From positions 682,001 to 746,000 of the forward strand of contig NZ_CP005286.1 in NCBI RefSeq assembly GCF_000819445.1: a stretch of 64,000 bases of DNA, read 5' to 3'. The notes under the pieces were generated by a model. That model made no database searches and was not told where the DNA came from. It saw only the letters and a list, made by a program, of their open reading frames with translations. How positions within the stretch are numbered: position 1 is the stretch's first letter; each line of letters opens with the position of its first letter. Both the position numbers and the translations under genes were made by a program. Source of the stretch: Corynebacterium humireducens NBRC 106098 = DSM 45392. Lineage in GTDB: Bacteria > Actinomycetota > Actinomycetes > Mycobacteriales > Mycobacteriaceae. Below, piece after piece: positions 1 to 8,556 of the stretch.

Positions 1-167
1 GGGCAGACAGTCGGCCAGTGGCCGTGCCCACCCTGGTTGGGAGAGGTGAGGGTGATGCCGCCGATGTGGCGGGACAGTGCTTCATCGGTGATCGTGGCCG
101 CGTCGAACAGGCCGTGCGGCAGGGGATTAGCCGGTGGGGCGGTCACCGGGACGGTGGGCAGGGTCAT
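1..167 (-). CDS. Phage structural-region protein, partial
   Basis: An ATG at 167 on the minus strand is preceded by a GAGGAG-type ribosome binding site and opens a frame that runs off the left edge after 55 codons. The visible protein begins MTLPTVPVTAPPANPLP and has no motif I recognise. It follows the major capsid gene on the same strand, where siphoviruses often carry head-tail connector or decoration genes. Function is unknown. Confidence 0.55.
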   Translation of the reverse strand, partial: MTLPTVPVTAPPANPLPHGLFDAATITDEALSRHIGGITLTSPNQGGHGHWPTVC

Positions 168-263
168 GGTGCTCCTCTGGAGAAAAATGGGGTGACGCCC
201 GGGGCGCACTCGGAGCCTGAGGGCCCCTGGTGAACCCCGGGCGTCATTGGGATACGGACAGGA

Positions 264-1910
264 CTAGGGAGCAACGGCGGCGGTGTAGCGGGCACCGACC
301 TCACCGTTGACGGCCACCGGGATGGTCACCAGTCGGGACTCCGGGCCACGCTTGCCAACGGCCACACCGTCCTCGGTGAACATCTGGACCTGACGGTTCT
401 GCTTGATGAGGGTGGAGTCGTGGATGATGCCGAGGTTGATGACCGGCTCCGTCGCGGACCACCAGGTGCCGGCCGGGTACAGGACGACCTGCACCTCAGT
501 CGGCCAGGCGACGGCCGGGGTCTTCGCGCCGATGACGTCGTTCTGCCAGTCGACGACGAACTGCAGGTTCGCGCCCAGGTTGCGGAAGTGCGCCTTGATC
601 TGCTCGTCGGTGACCTGTGCGGGGAGCACCTCGTCGCGGTAGGCGAGGTCCGCACGCAGGACCGACAGCAGCCACTCGGGGGCGATGCCTTCCACGGATC
701 GGGTACGCGGAATGCGGTGACGGGTGCGCATGTCTGCGACCTGCAGTTCGAGGGCGGACAGGACAGCACCGGCGGTGCCGAACATCGGGCCGGTGAGAGT
801 TCCGACGACGGTGGAGCCGTCGACGACGGTCTTGATCCGGCGGGCTGACACCTTGTGCTGGTGAAGACGCAGTGCCTCGTCCACGAACTTCTTGGTCTGC
901 TCCGGCCACGCCTTGTCCTGCAGGATGCCGGAGGTGATGCACACGCCCTCGACGTCGAGGCGGATCTCCTCGAACTCGCCGCAGGGAATCTCGATGCAGT
1001 TCTTTTCGGTGTTCGCCTGCGCCTGTGCTTCGGTCTGGTGGAAGCCGATGTCGTCGTAGAGCTTGTCGAAGTCGGGCTCCTTCGGGAAGCGGATACCGCC
1101 GCGCCGGATGGTCAGCTCCGGGAGGGACAGCAGGCCGGTGGGGGCCTCGACCGGCAGGAAGTCGTAGATCGTCTCGGAGGGGGCGCACCAACCACCGGCG
1201 GCGACGAGGCTGCCACCGTCGAGGCGGGACTCGTCAGTAATCTTCTCGAGCACTGCGAGAGCGTCGGACTCGTCGCTGACGGTGAACTCGGCCGGGGCGT
1301 TGCGGTCGAGGTAGGCGACGGTCGTCACGGAGCGGCCACCGGCGCCGATGACACGGGCGGCACGCCCCTGGGCGAGGTTGCCGAACTCCTCAGCAACACG
1401 GAGGGTGTCGACAACACCAGTCTCGTAGTTCTTCGCGCTGGTGGTCAGCCGGAAGCCGTGCTCCTGCTTCGGGAGATCGGTCTTGGTGCTGCCGGCCGCG
1501 GCGGAGAAGCGGGTACGGGAACCGGATGCGGCGACCGACTCCTGGGCTTCCTCCTCGTCGGAGGGCTCGCCGGGGGTGGCCTCCTCCGGGGTGTCGAGGG
1601 TGGGAGTGTCGACGCTGTCGTTCTGGGTGTCGTCGCCGCTGGTGTCGTCGCTGTCGGGGGTTGCCTTCTCCGCGAGGGCGGCGGCCATGTCGGCGGCGCT
1701 GGTGGCACGCTCGTCGGCTGCGGCCTGATCAGACAGGGCCGTGTCGATGGTGTTGATGCCTTCGACGAGGCGCTGCATGTGTGCCAGCTCCTCTTCGGTG
1801 GGGGCCTTGTCGGTGTCGTAGACATCGTTGAAGGCTTCCACGGCCTTGGCTCGGAGGTCGGCCAGGGCGTCGGCGTCGGTGGGCAGGGTGTCGGGGAACT
1901 CGAAGGGCAT
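264..1910 (-). CDS. Phage major capsid protein
   Basis: This 548-residue protein is the likely major head subunit. Residues 1 to about 145 are acidic, Ala/Thr/Asp-rich and predicted helical, resembling a scaffold-like delta region removed during maturation. From about residue 150 the sequence becomes a globular beta-rich domain (GVVDTLRVAEEFGN, then IYDFLPVEAPTG) of the kind seen in actinophage capsid proteins. It lies directly downstream of the MuF-protease fusion, the usual order portal, protease, capsid. The call rests on composition and position; no catalytic motif is expected. Processing would probably be by the protease domain encoded at 2149-3402. Confidence 0.8.
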   Translation of the reverse strand: MPFEFPDTLPTDADALADLRAKAVEAFNDVYDTDKAPTEEELAHMQRLVEGINTIDTALSDQAAADERATSAADMAAALAEKATPDSDDTSGDDTQNDSVDTPTLDTPEEATPGEPSDEEEAQESVAASGSRTRFSAAAGSTKTDLPKQEHGFRLTTSAKNYETGVVDTLRVAEEFGNLAQGRAARVIGAGGRSVTTVAYLDRNAPAEFTVSDESDALAVLEKITDESRLDGGSLVAAGGWCAPSETIYDFLPVEAPTGLLSLPELTIRRGGIRFPKEPDFDKLYDDIGFHQTEAQAQANTEKNCIEIPCGEFEEIRLDVEGVCITSGILQDKAWPEQTKKFVDEALRLHQHKVSARRIKTVVDGSTVVGTLTGPMFGTAGAVLSALELQVADMRTRHRIPRTRSVEGIAPEWLLSVLRADLAYRDEVLPAQVTDEQIKAHFRNLGANLQFVVDWQNDVIGAKTPAVAWPTEVQVVLYPAGTWWSATEPVINLGIIHDSTLIKQNRQVQMFTEDGVAVGKRGPESRLVTIPVAVNGEVGARYTAAVAP

Positions 1911-2002
1911 GTCGTCCCGTGTCCTTCCTGTGTGTTCGGAGGTGGCCCCGGCCTGTCCGAGGGCTCACGGTGAGTTGTAGGTGGGAGGGGTGACAGCGCC
2001 GG

Positions 2003-2152
2003 TCAGGTGACCAGTTCGATGCGGCCACCACCGTGGGAGGTGGCGTAGATGCGGGCCTCGGTCTCGCTGAGGAACAGGTGCTCGCTGCCGTCGTTGAGGG
2101 TCACCTTGTAGCGGCGGGGTGGGCGGGCCGAGCCGCAGAGTCCGCAGCTCAC
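2003..2152 (-). CDS. Small phage protein, CxxC start
   Basis: A 49-residue protein starts with GTG at 2152 behind a GGGAG site. Its start overlaps the stop of the upstream gene as GTGA, so it is probably translationally coupled. It begins SCGLCGSARPPRRYKV and ends in a short conserved-looking stretch ending IELVT. Similar short proteins with an N-terminal CxxC pair and a basic segment occur in actinophage head regions, without a known function. It is too short for most automatic gene calls. Confidence 0.6.
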   Translation of the reverse strand: MSCGLCGSARPPRRYKVTLNDGSEHLFLSETEARIYATSHGGGRIELVT

Positions 2153-4452
2153 GGTCGCTCCCGCTGAACCTGGGAGGACAGGACCTGCGCGGCGAGGGTC
2201 CGGGCCTGGGTCTGCCGCTGGGTGGTGGCGGCTTCGGTGGCGCGGCGCTGTTCGTGGCGTCGGATCCCTTCGGCGACGGCGTCGGCAAGCCGGTCGTCGC
2301 GGGTGCGGCGGGGAACAACGGCGGCGGCGACCAGGGAGAGTTCCTCCCCGTGGGTGGCGGAGAAGCTGCGCGGGACGGGGAACCCGGGGGTGTTGACGCT
2401 CAGGGCAGCGACGAGCTCGAGGTTCCCGCCGACGTTGCGCCAGTCGCCCGACAACGGGGCGGAGGCACCGGCCCTGACGGTGGCGGCGTCGGCGTCGGGG
2501 TTGATGATGCCCGCGACCCAGATGCCGTGGGCGTCTTCACCTGCCCGGACGTAGGCCCAGCAGGTGCCGGTCTGGTCGTAGTGGGCGGTGGCGTCGGGGG
2601 CGGTGTACCGCGGTTCGGCGTGCCCACAGCCGACGGTGAGCCGACCGCAGGGCAGGGGGCCGGTGTCGGTGATCACGGTGGAGACGTGGAACAGGGCGTA
2701 GTCGGTGCGGGAGTGCGGTGGGGTGACACCGCGGCCGGGCATGCCGACATGCTCGGTGCCCCACAGGGCGAGGTGCCCGTACACGTGCCCGTCGTCGGTG
2801 ACGGTCAGCGCGGTCGGCCCGGGGAGTCCGGGATCACTGAAGGCTTCCGCTGGGGCGGTGTCCTCGACGATGGTGGCGGCAGCGACCAGGGCGGCGGTTT
2901 CGGCGTCGGCGTCCGCGGGGGCCGGAACCTGGTCGCCGATGGTGATCTTGGCTTCCGCGAACGCCGGCTTCGACACCAGGGTGGCGGCCATGATGGTGCA
3001 TGCGCGGACGTGCATGACCTCGGTGAACTCCGGGGACCATTCGATGTCCGCGTCGTCCGGGTCGACGGGGTTGCCGTCGGCGTCGAGGATCTGCCACTCG
3101 GTGACCATGTCGCACATGTCCACGCTCGGGCGGATCACTCCCTCGGCCAGCAGGTTCTGGGCCTCGATGCCGTCAGGGGTGTCGAACAGTTCTCCGGTGG
3201 CGTGGATCGCATGGGCGTCGACGGTGGCGGCGCTGATCTTGCCGACGACAACCGCGGTGTCGTGGCCACCGGAGGTAGCCCGCTGGAACAGCAGCGGCAT
3301 GGGGAACTCGCGGAACTCGATGGTGGCGTCCGGGTCGATGATCCGGCCGTCGCCGGTGGGCTTGTTGATGGGGGCCAGCAGGCCCGACCAGGTGGTGCGC
3401 ATGGGGGTTGTCTCCTTCACGGCGGCGGTCACAGGCTGGGGTTCACTATCACGGGCACGGGTGACACCGTCAGCTGCGCGGCGCCGCACCTCCGCCTGGG
3501 GGTCGCGGACCGTGCCGTCGGAGCGTTCACGTTCGGTCTGCCGGTCCGACTCATCCGGGAGGGGCTCGTCAGAGGTGAGGATGATCGTGGTGCAGCGGCA
3601 GTTGATCGATTCGTGCGGTGGCAGATGCGGATCACCGGGGTAGTCGGCTTCGTGGCCGCCGATGAGGAACTTGCCGTCCAGGGGGACGCGCTGGCCGTCG
3701 GCGGCGAAATGCGAGTCCCGGGTACGAGTGTCGATGCCACACACCCACACCTTGTGCAGCTCTTCCCCGGTGGTGGTGGCCTCCGTGCGGGCGGCCTGCA
3801 GATCAGCGGCGTTGATGATCCGGTTCGTCTCGGTGCGGGAGATCCGGTGTGCGCGGGTCATCCACTGCTCGTACCCGCCCTCGGTGGTGATGTCGAGGTA
3901 GTCGCGGGCCAGGCGTGCACGCTCCCACGGGGCCATGCCTTCCCGGGTCGCGGACGCCAGCTTCGTGACGAGGTCACGGTAGGCAGTCTCCGGCATGCCC
4001 TGCACCAGGTTGACCGTCTGCCGGGCGTACGCGTCGATGAAGTCCACCCAGGACGGAACCCACAACACCTGGTCGAACCCCACCGTGGGCACCCCGGCAC
4101 GCGTGAGAGCGTCCACCGCCCGATTCACCAGGTCAGTGACTGCCCCGCCGGACGGGGGTGTTGTCGCGAGCTGCTCCCAGGTCATGCCACGGGCAGTGGA
4201 CATGTCGATGAGCCGGCGGGCCGTCAACCCCACCAGCAGAGGAAGCACCTCGTCGTCGATGACCAGGTGCCACGCGGTGATGGCGGCCAGTAGGGCCTCC
4301 AGGTTCGGCAGGGAGTCGTCGGAGGCGTCGGCCAGCATCACCGGGTGGAGTTCGGCATCGATGGCGCGCAGCCACGTGTTGATCGCGTGCATGATCGCCT
4401 GGTCGATGATCGGGGTCCAGGTGTCGAAAGGGTCATCAAGGAACACCGGCAT
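2149..4452 (-). CDS. MuF-like head protein fused to capsid maturation protease
   Basis: This 767-residue protein carries two phage head functions. The N-terminal part (about 1-290) is a minor head protein of the Mu gpF/SPP1 gp7 type and ends in the typical INCRC motif near residues 283-288. The C-terminal part (from Met351, MRTTWSGLLAPINK) resembles a prohead maturation protease, with a conserved block around EFREFPMPLLFQRATSGGHD and later SPEFTEVMHVRACTIMAATL. MuF-protease fusions are established in actinophages. The start has GGAAGG upstream. A second ribosome site (GAAGGAG, 3413-3419) lies before Met351, so the protease part might also be made separately. Confidence 0.85.
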   Translation of the reverse strand: MPVFLDDPFDTWTPIIDQAIMHAINTWLRAIDAELHPVMLADASDDSLPNLEALLAAITAWHLVIDDEVLPLLVGLTARRLIDMSTARGMTWEQLATTPPSGGAVTDLVNRAVDALTRAGVPTVGFDQVLWVPSWVDFIDAYARQTVNLVQGMPETAYRDLVTKLASATREGMAPWERARLARDYLDITTEGGYEQWMTRAHRISRTETNRIINAADLQAARTEATTTGEELHKVWVCGIDTRTRDSHFAADGQRVPLDGKFLIGGHEADYPGDPHLPPHESINCRCTTIILTSDEPLPDESDRQTERERSDGTVRDPQAEVRRRAADGVTRARDSEPQPVTAAVKETTPMRTTWSGLLAPINKPTGDGRIIDPDATIEFREFPMPLLFQRATSGGHDTAVVVGKISAATVDAHAIHATGELFDTPDGIEAQNLLAEGVIRPSVDMCDMVTEWQILDADGNPVDPDDADIEWSPEFTEVMHVRACTIMAATLVSKPAFAEAKITIGDQVPAPADADAETAALVAAATIVEDTAPAEAFSDPGLPGPTALTVTDDGHVYGHLALWGTEHVGMPGRGVTPPHSRTDYALFHVSTVITDTGPLPCGRLTVGCGHAEPRYTAPDATAHYDQTGTCWAYVRAGEDAHGIWVAGIINPDADAATVRAGASAPLSGDWRNVGGNLELVAALSVNTPGFPVPRSFSATHGEELSLVAAAVVPRRTRDDRLADAVAEGIRRHEQRRATEAATTQRQTQARTLAAQVLSSQVQRERP

Positions 4453-4456
4453 GGGT

Positions 4457-5941
4457 TTAGTCCTTCCGTGGTGGCGCCTTGGTAGGGGTAGGGGTGGCAG
4501 GGGTGGTGCTGGTGCCGATCGGGGCCAGTGGCTGCGTGGTGTCTACGTCCATGCCCAACAGGCGGGCGAGCATCGGCAGGAGACTGGGAGCGCCCTTCAC
4601 GAGGGAGACCGCCAGCTGCTGTTGCTCCGCGCGGGTCATGTTCTCGGCTGGGGCGTCGTCGTCACCGAAGCCGAGGGCCTGGCGCAGGGCGGTCGAGCTG
4701 ATCGCCCCGCGGTCGAAGGCGTTGACGGCATCCTCGCCACGGTTGGGGGTCTGCGCCAGGTCGGCAAGGTCGAACCACACGGTGAACAAGGTGCCGTCGA
4801 TACCGGCATGCGCCAGCAGGGGGCGCAGGATCGCCTCAGTCAGGGCGTCGCAGATGAGGGTGGCCAGCGGGGCGAAGTGGGTGTTGATGGCGTCCTCGTC
4901 GACCAGCCACGCGTTCCAGTGGTTCGTTCCGCCGACGCCGGTGAGCAACTCCGGGGGAATGTCCAGCGACAGGGCCAGCCGGCGGATCGCTGAGTCACGG
5001 GTCTTGAGGTTCGTTTCGGTGACCTCGGACTCGAAGCGGATGTGGCGGATCTTGTCGAGGTGTTCACCGGAGGCCTTGAGCACGATCGGGACCATCGCCG
5101 CGGCGGAGGTCGGGTCGCTGATCGCGGTGGTCATGACCTGCTGCAGCTGGACCATGACGTCCTGGGCGGTGACCGACTTCTCGACGGTGACGGGCGCTCC
5201 TGCAGGCAGGCCGGGGGCGTCGGGGTCGGGCTGGGGTGCCTCGGTGACGGGCATGCTGATCTCAGAGGGCAGCAGGAGGATGCCGTTGCCCGCCAGGCGG
5301 GACTTACCGGCGCCGTCGATGGCCTGGGAGGTGCGGGTGATCTCGTTGAGGGTGGGTAGGGCGGCGCGGACGGGGGAGTCGGATTCGCGGCTATTTTTCG
5401 GGTGCGGGCGGTGGATGCGGGTGAGGATGTCGGTCGTGGGGTCGAAGGGGTGGTCGGTGCCGTCCTGGAGGCGGAGAGTGATGCGAGCACCGCGGGAGGT
5501 GATTTCGTCGGCGGACAGGACGTGCCATTCTTCGACGGCCTGTCCGTCGATGCTGCGGCTGATGACGGCGATCCAGCCTTCGCCGGGGACGGTGAGGTGG
5601 GTGACGAGTTTGGAGATCAGGGCGGCACGTCCGGCGGGGCCGCCGGCGATGTCGTTGACGATGCTGGCGGCGGTGGGGTTGTCGGTGGGGGAGGTTGAGG
5701 GGCGTCCGGTGGTGGGGTCGATGTCGGCGGCGTACAGGGTGACGCGGGACAGGCTGTTGGCGATGCGTTGGCAGACGTAGCGGAGTTCGCCGACCTTGTC
5801 GTAGGCGTCCCAGGCCTGTTTCTTCCAGCCGGTGGTGTCGGTGACCTGGTTGGTGGTTGTGGTGGTGTCGACGGTGGTGGCCGCGGCGGTGAGGCTGGGG
5901 GAGGCGAGCTCGCTGGGGATGGTGCGGGCGACGCGGGACAT
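4457..5941 (-). CDS. Phage portal protein
   Basis: The 494-residue product fits a siphophage portal, the ring at the head vertex through which DNA enters. The N-terminal third has the usual pattern (YDKVGELRYVCQRIANSLS, then an EGWIAVI segment), the middle has the long helical stem region, and PELLTGVGGTNHWNAW is the conserved motif near the C-terminal half. It lies immediately upstream of the MuF-protease gene (4-nt gap) and its ATG directly follows the stop of the DUF1360 gene, so all are probably on one late transcript. The Pro/Thr/Ala-rich tail is probably disordered. Confidence 0.88.
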   Translation of the reverse strand: MSRVARTIPSELASPSLTAAATTVDTTTTTNQVTDTTGWKKQAWDAYDKVGELRYVCQRIANSLSRVTLYAADIDPTTGRPSTSPTDNPTAASIVNDIAGGPAGRAALISKLVTHLTVPGEGWIAVISRSIDGQAVEEWHVLSADEITSRGARITLRLQDGTDHPFDPTTDILTRIHRPHPKNSRESDSPVRAALPTLNEITRTSQAIDGAGKSRLAGNGILLLPSEISMPVTEAPQPDPDAPGLPAGAPVTVEKSVTAQDVMVQLQQVMTTAISDPTSAAAMVPIVLKASGEHLDKIRHIRFESEVTETNLKTRDSAIRRLALSLDIPPELLTGVGGTNHWNAWLVDEDAINTHFAPLATLICDALTEAILRPLLAHAGIDGTLFTVWFDLADLAQTPNRGEDAVNAFDRGAISSTALRQALGFGDDDAPAENMTRAEQQQLAVSLVKGAPSLLPMLARLLGMDVDTTQPLAPIGTSTTPATPTPTKAPPRKD

Positions 5942-6259
5942 TTAGTTGTTCTCCTTGGTGATGAGGATTGCGGCGAGGTAGGCGACGGCCAGGGCGGTGG
6001 CGGGGAGGCCGTACCAGGTGGGTACGGCGAGGTGGTGGGTGGCGTCGGCGAGGATCCAGGCGGTGGGGGTGAGGGCGGCGGCGATCCAGATGCTGAGGCA
6101 GTAGGAGCAGTGGAAGAGGTAGGTCCACCAGCCGTCGTCGCCGTTGTAGCGGATGATCCAGCGTCGGAGGGGTTCGGCGAGTTTGTCGATGGTGATCAGG
6201 CGGGTGAGGCGGGCGACGGTGAGGGTGGTGATGAGCAGGAGGGTGAGTGTGGTTGCCAT
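5942..6259 (-). CDS. DUF1360-like membrane protein
   Basis: A 105-residue protein with an N-terminal hydrophobic helix (TLTLLLITTLTVARLTRLI), a YLFHCSYCLSIW motif near residue 50 and two more hydrophobic segments. The CxxC inside a membrane-adjacent Trp-rich stretch is typical of the DUF1360 family, found in actinophages and Bacillus spores; function unknown. Its stop codon abuts the portal start (TAA then ATG), so it heads the structural operon as seen here. Confidence 0.7.
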   Translation of the reverse strand: MATTLTLLLITTLTVARLTRLITIDKLAEPLRRWIIRYNGDDGWWTYLFHCSYCLSIWIAAALTPTAWILADATHHLAVPTWYGLPATALAVAYLAAILITKENN

Positions 6260-6300
6260 GTCAGGGGAGGGTAGGGGTGTGGGGTGACGTGGTGAACCAC

Positions 6301-6330
6301 TTGCGATGTAGCACGGTAGCGTGCTACAAT
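6301..6330 (+). promoter_or_regulatory. Promoter with embedded palindromic operator
   Basis: A -35-like TTGCGA (6301-6306), an 18-nt spacer and a TACAAT -10 (6325-6330) lie upstream of the rightward cassette. A perfect inverted repeat, GTAGCAC at 6308-6314 and GTGCTAC at 6321-6327, fills the spacer and overlaps the -10. A protein bound there would block polymerase, so this is a likely repressor operator. Which protein binds is not known; the HTH protein at 6694 and the prophage repressor at 24004 are candidates. Confidence 0.6.
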
Positions 6331-6357
6331 GTGATTAGAACTTAAGAGAGGAGGTAC

Positions 6358-6489
6358 ATGGACAACATCCCCTGGTGGATCGCCGGACTATACGCAGCCT
6401 GGAAAGCCGCCAACGAAACACTCAAAATCATCCTGGAACACAAGGCCAGAATGAAAGAGATCGAAACCAAGAAAGGAGAAAAGGAATGA
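6358..6489 (+). CDS. 43-residue peptide, first gene of rightward cassette
   Basis: The ATG at 6358 has a very strong ribosome site (GAGGAGG) 3 nt upstream and lies just downstream of the palindromic promoter. The peptide has a Trp-rich hydrophobic N-terminal half (IPWWIAGLYAAWKAA) and a strongly charged Lys/Glu C-terminal half (KEIETKKGEKE). It could associate with the membrane. A small toxin-like or superinfection role is possible but nothing proves it. Confidence 0.6.
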   Translation: MDNIPWWIAGLYAAWKAANETLKIILEHKARMKEIETKKGEKE

Positions 6490-6490
6490 A

Positions 6491-6521
6491 CCCCGGGGCC
6501 TGCTCGAATCAGGCCCCGGGG
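6491..6521 (+). terminator. Strong hairpin, possible terminator or attenuator
   Basis: CCCCGGGGCCTG (6491-6502) and CAGGCCCCGGGG (6510-6521) form a perfect 12-bp stem with a 7-nt loop, starting 1 nt after the stop of the 43-residue peptide. No T-run follows, so it may be a partial terminator, a processing signal or a stabilising hairpin between the first and second genes of the cassette. Confidence 0.5.
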
Positions 6522-6541
6522 AACATCCCCACACTACAACC

Positions 6542-6697
6542 ATGAAGAACGCCATTACCAGCGCAGGCGTCATCGCCCTCATCGCCATCGCCATCACCCG
6601 CGGCCCCACCCCCCTGGCCATCGCCATCGCCCTGCCGCTCACCGCCCTCCTGGCCGCCGAGTCCATCCACCTCTATCGCACCTGGAGGGCCCTGTGA
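6542..6697 (+). CDS. Small membrane protein (51 residues)
   Basis: The frame from ATG 6542 encodes a peptide dominated by two hydrophobic segments (ITSAGVIALIAIAI and PLAIAIALPLTALLAAES) and a short polar tail. Its stop overlaps the GTG of the next gene as GTGA, which argues for real, coupled translation. No ribosome site of note precedes it. Function unknown; small membrane proteins are common in phage accessory cassettes. Confidence 0.55.
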   Translation: MKNAITSAGVIALIAIAITRGPTPLAIAIALPLTALLAAESIHLYRTWRAL

Positions 6698-6912
6698 GGC
6701 CCACCATCATTGACGCCGACACCGGCCGCACCCTCTGGCGAGTCGCCGACTGTGCCGCCCACTGCGGAATCAGCGACGCCACCTGGCGCAGCTACGCCCG
6801 CAAGAACATGCCCCCACCCCCCGTCGCCCACCTCGACCCCCGCATCCCACTCTGGGACGCCCAGGCCGTCCAGGACTGGCACGCAGGGCGGCCCGGTGCG
6901 GCGAAAGTGTAA
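6694..6912 (+). CDS. Small MerR/AlpA-like HTH protein
   Basis: A 72-residue protein starting with GTG, behind GGAGGG at good spacing. The segment TLWRVADCAAHCGISDATWRSY looks like a helix-turn-helix, followed by a wing-like region with Pro-rich turn and PLWDAQAVQDW, the arrangement of AlpA/excisionase-type DNA-binding proteins. It is a candidate regulator of the rightward cassette. It is co-directional and coupled with the membrane peptide before it and 114 nt ahead of the ParB-like gene. Confidence 0.65.
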   Translation: MRPTIIDADTGRTLWRVADCAAHCGISDATWRSYARKNMPPPPVAHLDPRIPLWDAQAVQDWHAGRPGAAKV

Positions 6913-6923
6913 AGAGTCGCTCT

Positions 6924-7020
6924 GATCTGGCGAGATCTAAGCGCCCGCGGGCCTATGATCTATTTGGGCCAGTTCGGATGATGTGGGCACCTTCGAGCGT
7001 TGACTAGGAAAGGCGTGATC
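6924..7020. promoter_or_regulatory. GATC cluster upstream of ParB-like/methyltransferase pair
   Basis: Four GATC sites occur in 97 bp (6924, 6934, 6957, 7017), each followed by T and preceded by T or A. One overlaps a TATGAT -10-like hexamer (6954-6959). The downstream methyltransferase belongs to the class that includes Dam, which methylates GATC. Control of the operon by its own methylation is therefore plausible but unproven. Confidence 0.45.
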
Positions 7021-7026
7021 TAAGGC

Positions 7027-8556
7027 GTGAGTAAAGAGGACAGCGGACTGCCGAAGTTGCTGCCGCCACCTAAGGCCGCCCCGCCAAGGGCGGTCGCGGT
7101 TGATGATCTTCATCTTGATGAGCGAAATCCCCGCAATCGAAGTCAGCTGACCGACTATTCCGATCCGCTGCTCCACATGCTTGAGCTTCACGGAAAATCT
7201 TGCATTGACATGCTCCGAGACATCGTCTCTCAAGGGAAGTTGAATCCAAGTGAATTTCCCATCGTTACCCGGGAGAACGGAAAACTCGTTGTACTCGAGG
7301 GTAACCGCCGTTTAACCGCACTTAAGTTGTGGCGGGACCCATCAGTACTGGACTCCTCGTCCGCGCTGGCAGAAAAGTACGGTAAGCGGGTGGAAAGGGC
7401 AGTCCTCTCTTCGCGTTATTCGCCCATAGAGACAATCTTCGTGCACGAAGTTTCATCACGAAACGAAGCGCGGCACTGGATTGCGATCAAGCACGAAAGC
7501 GGCCAAGGGGGTCGGGCTACCTCTCGATGGAATGCTTTAATGCAGGAATCGTTTACTGCTGAGGAGGACCCGGCGAAACGTCCTGTGACGCTAGCTTTCG
7601 TGGACTTTGTGCAGGAAACTTGGCCTGAAGATTCCACTCTCAAAGAGTCGCTCAATAGCTGCCTTTCTCGGTACACAAACCTGCAGCGAGTTATCAAGAA
7701 ACCCTTGGTGCGGGATTATCTAGGTCTTTCATTTGAGCATGGTTCGATCATCCCATTGTACCCCAAGGATGCTCTCCTTCCTCTCGTTAGACGGTTGATT
7801 GAAGATCTCGCGCGAGAAAAGTCAAGCTCTGGTGATTCTTGGTCGCGGATTTTCAACCTGAACAAGGATGCCAAAAAGTACTTCGAAGAAACGCCAGAAC
7901 TCTTCGCGAAGAACTTGGCGCCCAAGCTGAAGCAGCCACTGCCTGAGTCGGCTAACAATCGCTCCACGGCTCAACCGCAGTCATCGAATATACGCACTAC
8001 CTCTGAACCTCCGAGGAAAGCCAGCCATTCCCAAGAACTCCCTCCTTCGACTAACTCAGGCCAGGGGGACTTTTTCCCAGATCTTCCTCAGTCGCAGAAG
8101 CGTCGAAAAGTGGCTGCGCGATACATCTTTCGTGGCGTTCCGACAGATTTTTTCCCCGACCGGCTGGGGGATCTTATTCGCCAAACATCGCAACTGCCAG
8201 TTGATGACTATCATGAGGTGCTCGCAGGCCTGATCCGTCAAATTGTTGATCTGACGACGGCGTGGTACTTGGAGAAATACAAACCTAATTCTGGAGGGAC
8301 TATAGAGGCAAGGGTGCGTAAGGTGATTCTGCTCGTCGACCCAGATGCGGAGAATCTCCCAAAGAAGGTTGAAGAATGGACAGAGTTGCAAAAGTTGCTC
8401 CGCGAGGCGAACAAAGATAATGGCCAAGCTCTGCAGCTGGGAGTTCATTCATGGAGGCTCTCCAATTCTCCGAATGAAGTATATACTCGGGCGAGTCTAT
8501 GGACCCCGCTTCTGGTGTCTATGGGAGAAAAGTTGAGGCAGAATCAGCAGTCATGA
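7027..8556 (+). CDS. ParB/Srx-fold protein with unknown C-terminal domain
   Basis: A 509-residue protein with a GTG start. Residues about 20-110 form a ParB-like N-terminal domain: VDDLHLDERNPRN, then KLVVLEGNRRLTALKLW, where GNRR matches the conserved motif of this fold. ParB-fold proteins can bind CTP, bind DNA or act as nucleases. The remaining roughly 350 residues have no domain I recognise; residues about 300-350 are a polar linker, followed by a second globular region (KVAARYIFRGVPTDFFPDRL). Its stop overlaps the methyltransferase start as ATGA. The gene is less GC-rich and uses codons rare in the neighbourhood (TTT, AAA, GAA), a sign of recent acquisition. It may be a restriction-like or regulatory partner of the methyltransferase. 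Confidence 0.75.
   Translation: MSKEDSGLPKLLPPPKAAPPRAVAVDDLHLDERNPRNRSQLTDYSDPLLHMLELHGKSCIDMLRDIVSQGKLNPSEFPIVTRENGKLVVLEGNRRLTALKLWRDPSVLDSSSALAEKYGKRVERAVLSSRYSPIETIFVHEVSSRNEARHWIAIKHESGQGGRATSRWNALMQESFTAEEDPAKRPVTLAFVDFVQETWPEDSTLKESLNSCLSRYTNLQRVIKKPLVRDYLGLSFEHGSIIPLYPKDALLPLVRRLIEDLAREKSSSGDSWSRIFNLNKDAKKYFEETPELFAKNLAPKLKQPLPESANNRSTAQPQSSNIRTTSEPPRKASHSQELPPSTNSGQGDFFPDLPQSQKRRKVAARYIFRGVPTDFFPDRLGDLIRQTSQLPVDDYHEVLAGLIRQIVDLTTAWYLEKYKPNSGGTIEARVRKVILLVDPDAENLPKKVEEWTELQKLLREANKDNGQALQLGVHSWRLSNSPNEVYTRASLWTPLLVSMGEKLRQNQQS

Noticed and set aside
2119..4293. 724-residue plus-strand frame opposite the MuF-protease gene
   Set aside because: Gly/Val-rich shadow composition, no ribosome site, and the minus strand has MuF and protease motifs.
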